A DNA stretch of 12,794 nt from Lachnospiraceae bacterium UBA4380 (GTDB lineage: Bacteria > Bacillota > Clostridia > Lachnospirales > Lachnospiraceae): assembly GCA_002390025.1 (NCBI GenBank), contig DGRU01000060.1:1-12794 (forward strand). Reading direction: 5' to 3'. Every line of letters begins with the position of its first letter. The first letter of the stretch is position 1. Below the pieces are notes generated by a model, which was given only the letters and a program-made list of their open reading frames with translations, searched no databases and had not been told where the DNA came from. The translations under genes and the position numbers were made by a program. Below, in pieces: positions 1 through 5,563 of this stretch.

Positions 1-74
1 AGGAGCTTTCACAGCAGAAGCAGGAAATCGAGTATCTCCGCAGGGAACTGGAGAAAGCCCTGCAGAAAAAATAA
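1..74 (+). CDS. C-terminal end of an unidentified coiled-coil protein (partial)
   Basis: An open frame enters from the left edge (first full codon at 3) and stops at TAA 72-74. The 23 visible residues are rich in Glu, Gln, Lys and Leu, with leucines and an isoleucine at heptad-like spacing (for example EIEYLRRELEKAL), so the tail should form an amphipathic helix or coiled coil. Such tails occur in MerR-type regulators, transposase accessory proteins and many others, so no function is assigned. A strong terminator lies about 75 nt downstream (151-194) on the same strand and could end its transcript. Confidence 0.55.
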   Translation, partial: ELSQQKQEIEYLRRELEKALQKK

Positions 75-150
75 AACCCGTTTCTTCTTAATCCTGTTTA
101 GCAACAGGGCAGAAGGAAGTGTAGACGATTGACAGAGAACAAAAGGAAAT

Positions 151-194
151 GGCCGGGAATCCGTCCCCCGCGGGGCACCCGGTCATTTCTTTTT
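151..194 (+). terminator. Rho-independent terminator after the upstream gene
   Basis: The arms GGCCGGG (151-157) and CCCGGTC (178-184) pair with one G-T. An inner CCCC/GGGG pairing stiffens the hairpin, and a T-rich tail (TTTCTTTTT, about 185-194) follows on the + strand. A smaller hairpin with no T tail, CCTGTT/AACAGG around TAGC, sits upstream at 93-108. Together they separate the leftmost gene from the sensory operon. Confidence 0.65.
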
Positions 195-260
195 GTAAAT
201 ACCCAAGTTAGGATCGGACCCCGACGTGGGAACCCGGGAAACCTTTATTGGAATCGATGC

Positions 261-463
261 TCAGGTTTCGATCATAGCCTGTGGCTGGCTCATCCGGCAG
301 CGGGAGGGGGGAATATTGATAATGCAGGCGCCTTCCCGGAAATACAGCACAAACAGCTTTGACAGATAGAAAGGCGCAGTAACACCGACTGCCAGAGCAT
401 ACTGAAACTCCTCATAGCTGCACTCGCCTGACATGGGACCAGGCCCCGGCGAGATGTATACCC
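261..463 (-). pseudogene. Decayed fragment of a short-chain dehydrogenase/reductase (SDR)
   Basis: Reading the - strand from about 463 down to a stop at 261-263 gives a short stretch of typical SDR sequence. It contains YALAVGVTAPFYLSKLF, then REGACIINI, then SRCRMSQPQ. In intact SDRs this is the segment around helix alpha-E, the 'G-x-I-I-N-I-S-S' strand and the loop before the catalytic Tyr-x-x-x-Lys. The Ser-Ser usually present after 'IINI' is Pro-Pro here. The N-terminal TGxxxGxG nucleotide-binding part and the YxxxK part are missing, with stops on both sides and no start codon or ribosome binding site. I read it as a gene remnant. The SDR match is pattern recognition only. Confidence 0.6.
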
Positions 464-515
464 CTGTATCACATTATAATGATTTGGTTTTTCTTGTGAA
501 CATTCTGTAAACTTG

Positions 516-557
516 TGACAAATGTCATTGAGAGACATCGGCTGGTTGGTGTATAAA
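516..557 (+). promoter_or_regulatory. Promoter of the sensory operon with TGACA-N2-TGTCA operator
   Basis: An inverted repeat TGACA-AA-TGTCA lies at 516-527. Immediately downstream are a -35-like TTGAGA (528-533, 5 of 6 consensus positions) and a -10-like TATAAA (552-557) with an 18-nt spacer. A start near 564 would give a leader of about 100 nt. The same operator appears twice before the transporter operon at the same distance from its -10. A second TTGTGA at 494-499 precedes the one at 513-518 by 19 nt and may be an additional half-site. Another -10-like TATATT at 573-578 is possible. Operator and promoter roles are inferred. Confidence 0.55.
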
Positions 558-641
558 AAAAGATGTCAGCACTATATTATCAATCATGAATATCTTAGAG
601 AAAATATTGAATATATACGGATATCGAGCATCTTTTAGAGG

Positions 642-663
642 CGGAGGTTCTTACGGAGGTTCT
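642..663 (+). repeat. Tandem duplication of the ribosome binding site before the sensor gene
   Basis: CGGAGGTTCT occurs twice, at 642-651 and 654-663, with a period of 12 bp. Each copy holds a full GGAGG Shine-Dalgarno core (643-647 and 655-659). The second core lies 4 nt before ATG 664, slightly closer than usual. This decides the start at 664 over the upstream in-frame ATG at 586, which has no Shine-Dalgarno sequence. Confidence 0.75.
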
Positions 664-1806
664 ATGCTGAAGAAGATGGAAAAACCTATTACATATCTAA
701 AGGATGCCGGGAGGAGGAAAAACCTCGCGGCTGTTTTTATATGTCTGAACCTTATTTTGCTGTCCTGTGTCTGCGTTTTTTTTAGTATAAACCTACATAC
801 CGCGTTTCTGAAGGAAAAAGAATCCAGAATCTTCGGAGCTGTTTTCCCGGATACTGCTGATGATTATTATCGTGAGATCCTCATGCAGATCGAAACGAAT
901 ATCCAGGCAGAGGGGGATCTCCTGCTGTCGAGAGACTGCGGTTATGATATTGAACTGCAGGGACGGCAGATGCTTGAGCTCGCGGACAGAGGCGCAGAGG
1001 CGGTTTTTGTCTGCCCGGCTGCAGACCGGGGGCTCGAGGAGGAGATCCGTAGATGTATGCAGTGTGGCACCAGAGTGATCTTGGTGGGGCGGGGCTGTGC
1101 GGGAGAGGAAGAGGCACAGGCCCTGGTTCTTTCTGATGATGAAAAAGCGGGGGAGACGCTGGCCGGCTATATCGATGTGAAAGTGAAGTTAGCGCGTATC
1201 CTCCTGCTGGGCAGAGAGAAAGACTCTTCGAGCCGTGCCCGGACCGAGAGTTTCTGCCGCAGAATCCTGGGGGATAAAATTGAAAAAAGCCCGCTGCCGG
1301 GCGGAGAAAGCGCAAAAACGAACGATAAAGACGATAACGCCGACAGCAGTACAGACAAGAAAGCCGACAGTAACAAAGACGATAATACCGGCAGCTCCCA
1401 CGATCCCTTTCAGATCGTCCGCCGGGTGCAGGTGGAAAACGGGGAAAAGGAAATGGAGAAGGCCCGGAGCTATATAGGCAGGGAACTGCAGCGCGGCCGC
1501 AAATTTGATCTCATCTTCGCGGCGGACGAAAAGCTTGCGGCAGGTGCCTATGCGGCTCTCAGGGAGGCCGGAGAGGAAAAACATGTACAGATCGTCGCTG
1601 TGGATGGAAGCCCTGTGGGAAAGAGGATGCTGCGTTCGTCCGGCTATCTTGCCACAGTGATGGAGTATCCAAGTGTTCTCGCCGGAGAGGCAGTAAGACA
1701 GGCCTACAGTGAGTTGGAAATGCCTCCCGGGAGCAGGATTCTCACCCAGGTCAAGCTGGTGACAAAGAATATTATCTATTCTTACGATATCGACAAGTGG
1801 GAGTGA
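664..1806 (+). CDS. Membrane-anchored sugar-binding-protein-like sensor (periplasmic-binding-protein fold)
   Basis: The 380-residue protein has a basic N-terminus, one hydrophobic segment (about 20-42, signal anchor without lipobox) and an extracellular part resembling ribose/galactose-type binding proteins of the Peripla_BP_4 group. Lobe 1 reads 'IFGAVFPDTADDYYREIL' (56-73), then 'ADRGAEAVFVCPA' and 'GTRVILVGRG'. Lobe 2 reads 'KFDLIFAADEKLAAGAYAALREAG' in two parts (280-303), then 'VQIVAVDGSP'. Between the lobes, about 215-248, is a hydrophilic Asp/Lys/Ser/Asn-rich insert built from in-frame repeats. The gene heads an operon with a histidine kinase and response regulator, so the likely role is ligand sensing and signalling to the kinase, as in the clostridial XylFII-LytS-YesN arrangement. 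The ligand is unknown. ATG 664 is preferred over 586 because of the adjacent GGAGG. Confidence 0.8.
   Translation: MLKKMEKPITYLKDAGRRKNLAAVFICLNLILLSCVCVFFSINLHTAFLKEKESRIFGAVFPDTADDYYREILMQIETNIQAEGDLLLSRDCGYDIELQGRQMLELADRGAEAVFVCPAADRGLEEEIRRCMQCGTRVILVGRGCAGEEEAQALVLSDDEKAGETLAGYIDVKVKLARILLLGREKDSSSRARTESFCRRILGDKIEKSPLPGGESAKTNDKDDNADSSTDKKADSNKDDNTGSSHDPFQIVRRVQVENGEKEMEKARSYIGRELQRGRKFDLIFAADEKLAAGAYAALREAGEEKHVQIVAVDGSPVGKRMLRSSGYLATVMEYPSVLAGEAVRQAYSELEMPPGSRILTQVKLVTKNIIYSYDIDKWE
1327..1395 (+). repeat. In-frame direct repeat coding for a low-complexity linker
   Basis: A 21-nt unit beginning AAAGACGATAA occurs at 1327-1347 and 1375-1395, 18 of 21 bases identical and 48 nt (16 codons) apart, so the frame is kept. 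The stretch between is made of related pieces. It encodes the Asp/Lys/Ser/Asn-rich insert between the two lobes of the sensor. Confidence 0.7.
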
Positions 1807-1822
1807 TCGACAAGCGGGAGTG
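1789..1822 (+). repeat. 17-bp tandem duplication across the sensor stop codon
   Basis: ATCGACAAGTGGGAGTG (1789-1805) is followed directly by a second copy (1806-1822) with one change (T to C at base 10). The first copy codes the end of the sensor (IDKWE plus stop). The second is untranslated and ends just before the kinase ribosome binding site, GAGGTGA at 1826-1832. Confidence 0.85.
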
Positions 1823-1836
1823 AACGAGGTGAAGTA

Positions 1837-3168
1837 TTGAAAGATAGTCAGGAACTGCGCAGGATCCGCCTTTTTATGGCGAATGTCAATTACCTGTGGA
1901 CGCTGTTTTATGCATTATTTGTATATATGACGATCCTCAGGGTCATTCGGGAGGAACAGGCGAGCTCGTTTCTGAACGGGTTGAATACAATGCCCCGCTC
2001 TCCGCATCAGATGCTGATTCTGTCCATCGTTCTGTCCACGGCTCTGCTTTTAATCCTGATCTTTGGACACAGGATCCTGCAGGGCAATGCGGGTTTTGCT
2101 GTCTACGCCGCGATAGAACTGGCGCTGGCGCTTTTTATATTGTCTGTTGATAACTACGATAATACAGGTATCCTGTTGATCATTGCGGCGGACTGGATCG
2201 TGTTTGACTGCGATACAGAGGACAAAGTGATCGGAATGATCGTTCTGCTGACCTGTTATGTACTGGCCAGATCACCGATCTCGATTCCGGGTTTTGTGAA
2301 AATCGATTCCCGGGAATATCTGCAGTTTTATGAGAGAGGTTTTCAGGGCGTACTTATGCTTCTGCGCAGTATCATTTTTTCAGGGACGACAATGGGGTTC
2401 ATCCTTTATCTTGTCCTTGCTATGCGCCTTGCAGAAAAAGAAAACGAACGTGTCCGCCAGCTGAACATCCGGCTTGATACAGCAAATGAAGAACTCAGGA
2501 CTGCGAATGAAAAGCTGGAGGAATATTCGCGCACAGTGGAAAAAATGTCTCAGACAAGAGAGCGGAACCGTCTCGCCCGTGAGATTCATGATACCCTGGG
2601 GCATACGCTTACAGGATTAATCTCCTGTATGGACGCATGTCTGACTCTGATCGACGATTCCAAGGAGGACACAAAGAAAATTCTCTATAAAGCCAGGGAT
2701 GTTGCCCGGCAGGGAATGGTCGATGTCCGGCGAAGTGTCAGCGCCCTGCGGCCGGACGCACTGGAGAGCCTGTCACTTGAAGAAGCTGTCCAGCGCATTA
2801 TGAGAGAAATGAGCGAGACAGGAGGCGTGCATTTTTTCTGCGAAATAGATCTGGAAGGTCTCCGGTTTGACGACGATGAAGAAGATACGATCTACAGGAT
2901 CGTTCAGGAGAGCATCACCAATTCCGTCTCACACGGAAAGGCAACGGAAATATACGTAGGGCTGAAAAAAGCTTATGGCGCGGTGCATATCAGAATCTGC
3001 GACAACGGCACAGGGTGTCCTGATTATAAGAAAGGTTTCGGGCTGGTGCACATGCAGGAACGGGCGAGACTTCTTGGAGGGAGCGTGTGTTTTGACGGAA
3101 ATACAGGACTGGACGGAGGAAAGGGATTTGCCGTTCATGCAGAGATACCGATCCGGTGGGGAAAATAA
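1837..3168 (+). CDS. Membrane sensor histidine kinase, HisKA_3 (NarX/DesK-like) type
   Basis: This 443-residue kinase autophosphorylates and passes phosphate to the response regulator encoded next to it. It has about six hydrophobic segments (roughly 18-37, 58-80, 84-103, 110-125, 129-145, 172-198) with little extracellular loop. A coiled coil (about 200-240) follows, then the phosphoacceptor motif RLAREIHDTLGHTL with His251. The ATPase domain has an N-box (QESITNSVSHG, Glu358/Asn362), DNGTGC (G1, about 389-394) and FGLVHMQERARLLGG (G2, 401-415). The start is TTG 1837, chosen for the GAGGTG ribosome binding site 5 nt upstream. It lies 30 nt after the sensor stop. The small outer face suggests that ligand sensing is delegated to the neighbouring binding-protein-like sensor. 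The partnership is inferred from gene order. Confidence 0.92.
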   Translation: MKDSQELRRIRLFMANVNYLWTLFYALFVYMTILRVIREEQASSFLNGLNTMPRSPHQMLILSIVLSTALLLILIFGHRILQGNAGFAVYAAIELALALFILSVDNYDNTGILLIIAADWIVFDCDTEDKVIGMIVLLTCYVLARSPISIPGFVKIDSREYLQFYERGFQGVLMLLRSIIFSGTTMGFILYLVLAMRLAEKENERVRQLNIRLDTANEELRTANEKLEEYSRTVEKMSQTRERNRLAREIHDTLGHTLTGLISCMDACLTLIDDSKEDTKKILYKARDVARQGMVDVRRSVSALRPDALESLSLEEAVQRIMREMSETGGVHFFCEIDLEGLRFDDDEEDTIYRIVQESITNSVSHGKATEIYVGLKKAYGAVHIRICDNGTGCPDYKKGFGLVHMQERARLLGGSVCFDGNTGLDGGKGFAVHAEIPIRWGK

Positions 3169-3201
3169 CTGAAGCCAGTAAAAAGCGAGGAATAAGAATA
3201 A

Positions 3202-3882
3202 ATGAAAATCAAAGTACTTGTTGCGGACGATCAGGAACTTACAAGGGACTGCCTCAAGATTGTGCTGGGCAGGCGTGATGATATGGAAGTGATCGATGCG
3301 GTGGGGACCGGGACGGACGTGATCCGCAGTGTGCGGAAACAGCAGCCGGATGTGATCCTGATGGACGTCCGCATGCCCAGAATGGACGGGGTCACCTGTA
3401 CGAAGATCATCAAGGAAAACTATCCCGGGATCAAAATCATTGTACTCACAACCTTTGACGATGATGAATACGTCTTTAACGCACTCAGGGACGGAGCGAG
3501 CGGATATCTTCTCAAGGGTATTTCCATGCAGGAACTGGCGGAGGCTATCATCAAGGTCAACAGCGGGAGTGCGATGATCAACCCGGATATCGCCTCCAAA
3601 GTGATCACATTCTTTTCCGAGATGGCAAAAGGAAGCCTTTCGATCCAGGTGGACAGAAACGGCGCGGAAGAAATCGGAGAGACCGAGTGGGATATCATCA
3701 CCCTTGTCAGCCGGGGATTTTCCAACAAGGAAATTTCCGCTGAGCTGAATTTTTCCGAGGGGACCATCCGGAATTATCTCAGTACGATCCTCAGCAAGCT
3801 GGCTCTGCGTGACAGAACGCAACTCGCGATCTGGGCGGTACAGTCAGAATATTTAGGAAAGCGCGGCAGGGAGCAGCGATGA
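3202..3882 (+). CDS. NarL/LuxR-family response regulator
   Basis: This 226-residue DNA-binding regulator has an N-terminal receiver domain with the acidic pair Asp9/Asp10, the phosphoacceptor Asp55 in VILMDVRMP, a Thr at 83/84 (VLTTFDDDEYV) and Lys105 (GYLLKG). The C-terminal LuxR helix-turn-helix spans about 158-215 (TEWDIITLVSRGFSNKEIS, then SEGTIRNYLSTILSKL). It lies 33 nt downstream of the kinase with GAGG at 3187-3190. Its last codons overlap the next gene by four bases (ATGA, 3879-3882), indicating translational coupling. NarL proteins commonly bind inverted repeats with a 2-bp gap, so the TGACA-N2-TGTCA sites at 516-527 and 5405-5439 are candidate targets. That link is inference. Confidence 0.93.
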   Translation: MKIKVLVADDQELTRDCLKIVLGRRDDMEVIDAVGTGTDVIRSVRKQQPDVILMDVRMPRMDGVTCTKIIKENYPGIKIIVLTTFDDDEYVFNALRDGASGYLLKGISMQELAEAIIKVNSGSAMINPDIASKVITFFSEMAKGSLSIQVDRNGAEEIGETEWDIITLVSRGFSNKEISAELNFSEGTIRNYLSTILSKLALRDRTQLAIWAVQSEYLGKRGREQR

Positions 3883-5234
3883 TACACGGGACAGAAGAAG
3901 GAAAAAACAGACGCCGCTGGTCAACCGCGGCCCGCACACTGCTGTGTCTGCTTCTGGCGGTCTGCGCCTTTGCGGCTTTTTCCGCCCCTGACATACGCCT
4001 TTCCTCTTTGCTGCCAAAACACAAAAAGACCCTGACAATCGGTTTTTTCTATGGCGGCACAGGTCCGCGTGGATATGAAGGAGCACAGAATACAGTCCTT
4101 TTGGCAATCAAGGAATACCACAAACAGTATCCGGATGTGGAGTTACGGTTTGAGAAGGGGATCCTCTGCGATGATTATTCCGAGTGGCTGATGGGAAAAT
4201 ATCTCGAAGGGAGAGAACCCGACGTTTTTGTCGCGCAGCAGGAGGACCTGTCCGCTCTCGCAGAAAAAAATATGCTGATGCCTCTGCCGGAGGAGCCGCC
4301 AGGAAAAGAGCCAGTATCTTATCCCCCTTTGCTGGAGGCCTGCCGGTGGGGCGGAGTACTGTACGCGCTTCCTGTCATGTGCAATCCGCAGATGATGGCA
4401 GTGAACACCTGTTTTCTGAGGACCTATGTCGGACATGACCCGGGCACTGACTGGAACTGGGGCGAATTTCGCCAGATGTGCAGGATCTGCACGGGACAAA
4501 GCGGCGGAGCGCTGGATCATCCCAGATATGGCGTGACAGGGTACACCTGGGAGATGGCGGCTGCTTCCAATGCAGCCAGGCTTTTTGACGAATACGGTAT
4601 AAAAAACTATCTGGCTGAGACAAGATGTGTGCAGGCTGTGACCTTTCATTACAGACTAAACGGCCTGTTGACAGATATGGCCGACTTTTCATCCGGCCAT
4701 GTGGCTTTTTCTCCCATGTGGGCAGACAACTGGCGCAAATACAGTACCGAGCCATATGCGGCGGTGGATGAAAACAGTTTTTCCTGGTACTGCACTACCA
4801 TGCCTGCCGGCCCGGGAGGGGACAATATCTCGCGGACAGAGCTGTTGGCCGGAGCAATCACCCGCAGGAATACCTGCAGAGAGGAGGCTGTGCGCTTTCT
4901 CAAGATCCTTGCCGAAGACAACACGATCCAGCAGTCAGTTCTGGAGCAAACCTGGTGCCTTCCGGCCTCCTCAAAGATTCTGCCGCACTATACCGGCACG
5001 GATCGGATCTCCGCAGATGGCTCAAAATCTTCTCACAGGGCAGGGGCTGTCGACTATGACCTGCTCGATCAGATTCTGCAAAAAGCAGTTGTCATACGGC
5101 GATTCGGAGAGTACGAAGATATTCTGCATAAGCTTGACAGGGAGATCGGGGAAGCGGGCAGCAGCAGCGGCAACTTCGCTGTGTCCCTTCGCAAAATCTC
5201 CAATACAATGGAAACATATGCCGGGAAACACTGA
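3879..5234 (+). CDS. Orphan extracellular solute-binding protein, family 1, probable second sensor
   Basis: The 451-residue protein begins with a basic N-terminus and one hydrophobic segment (about 18-36), then a binding-protein fold. Visible family-1 features are the opening strand TLTIGFFYGG, 'EGREPDVFVAQQEDLSALAEKNMLMPL' read in pieces (residues about 111-137), 'CRWGGVLYALPV' and the late 'EEAVRFLKILAEDNTIQQSV'. The hydrophobic segment ends LLLAVCAF, a poor lipobox because Val precedes Cys, so it may stay as a signal anchor. Its start overlaps the response regulator stop by 4 bp. No family-1 type permease or ATPase genes are adjacent; the transporter downstream is of another family with its own binding protein. 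A sensory or accessory role is therefore more likely than transport, but transport with a distant permease cannot be excluded. Confidence 0.8.
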   Translation: MIHGTEEGKNRRRWSTAARTLLCLLLAVCAFAAFSAPDIRLSSLLPKHKKTLTIGFFYGGTGPRGYEGAQNTVLLAIKEYHKQYPDVELRFEKGILCDDYSEWLMGKYLEGREPDVFVAQQEDLSALAEKNMLMPLPEEPPGKEPVSYPPLLEACRWGGVLYALPVMCNPQMMAVNTCFLRTYVGHDPGTDWNWGEFRQMCRICTGQSGGALDHPRYGVTGYTWEMAAASNAARLFDEYGIKNYLAETRCVQAVTFHYRLNGLLTDMADFSSGHVAFSPMWADNWRKYSTEPYAAVDENSFSWYCTTMPAGPGGDNISRTELLAGAITRRNTCREEAVRFLKILAEDNTIQQSVLEQTWCLPASSKILPHYTGTDRISADGSKSSHRAGAVDYDLLDQILQKAVVIRRFGEYEDILHKLDREIGEAGSSSGNFAVSLRKISNTMETYAGKH

Positions 5235-5310
5235 GCATACAGCAGTTCTGCCGCAGCAATTATACAGGCGGCCATTTTATGGGCAACGGTTTTCCAGGCA
5301 TCAAACAAGC

Positions 5311-5350
5311 CCCGCGGGCAGGACCATTCCTGCCTGCGGGTTCTTTATTT
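5311..5350 (+). terminator. Rho-independent terminator of the sensory operon
   Basis: CCCGCGGGCAGG (5311-5322) pairs with CCTGCCTGCGGG (5329-5340), 12 bp with one G-T, around the 6-nt loop ACCATT. It is followed by TTCTTTATTT. It lies about 75 nt after the last sensory gene and before the transporter promoter. Confidence 0.9.
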
Positions 5351-5404
5351 ATAAAACCACAGATCCGGAAGACCTCTTATGCTTCTTACTGACGATACTT
5401 CCGA

Positions 5405-5469
5405 TGACAATTGTCAATTCCAATTAATGACAATTTTCAACTCTAATCAAAAGAACAAAATAATAGAAT
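5405..5469 (+). promoter_or_regulatory. Promoter of the sugar transporter operon with two operator copies
   Basis: A perfect palindrome TGACAATTGTCA lies at 5405-5416. A second copy with one mismatch, TGACAATTTTCA, lies at 5428-5439, 23 bp downstream. A -10-like TAGAAT is at 5464-5469, 24 nt after the second copy, the same gap as in the sensory operon promoter. No good -35 is present at the expected position (about 5440-5446), which suits activator-dependent transcription with the proximal site next to the -35 region. Regulation by the adjacent response regulator is inferred. Confidence 0.6.
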
Positions 5470-5495
5470 TTTAAGGAAAGGAAACTATATCGCTT

Positions 5496-5536
5496 CAGTG
5501 CTTTCGGACGCCCCGCGAGGGACACAGGGGGCACTG
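5496..5536 (+). other. Stem-loop in the leader of the transporter mRNA
   Basis: CAGTGC (5496-5501) pairs with GCACTG (5531-5536), with an internal CCCC (5511-5514)/GGGG (5527-5530) pairing. It lies between the predicted promoter and the ribosome binding site (GGTGGAG, about 5551-5557). No T run follows, so it is not a terminator. It does not match a riboswitch class known to me. Confidence 0.4.
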
Positions 5537-5563
5537 TTGTGAGTAAGAAAGGTGGAGTAATAC

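Noticed and set aside
291..299. tRNA or other structured RNA gene in the left intergenic region
   Set aside because: No cloverleaf arms, T-loop sequence or CCA end could be found in 75-585 on either strand.
129..362. A 77-codon + strand frame in the left intergenic region
   Set aside because: Its start lies ahead of a strong terminator stem it would have to cross, its translation has no family features, and it overlaps the reverse-strand SDR remnant.
586..663. Upstream ATG at 586 as the sensor start
   Set aside because: No Shine-Dalgarno sequence, and the added 26 residues are Gly/Ser-rich translation of the duplicated GGAGG block. ATG 664 has the ribosome binding site.
2929..3822. A 297-codon open frame on the - strand
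   Set aside because: It lies antisense across the kinase ATPase domain and the response regulator, whose motifs are intact on the + strand. It shows no recognisable domain.
4699..5427. A 242-codon + strand frame overlapping the solute-binding gene
   Set aside because: It is out of frame with a well-supported gene, has a low-complexity translation and runs through the terminator at 5311-5350.
5350..5480. Catabolite (CcpA cre) site before the transporter
   Set aside because: No stretch fits the cre pattern well; the clear palindromes are of a different type.
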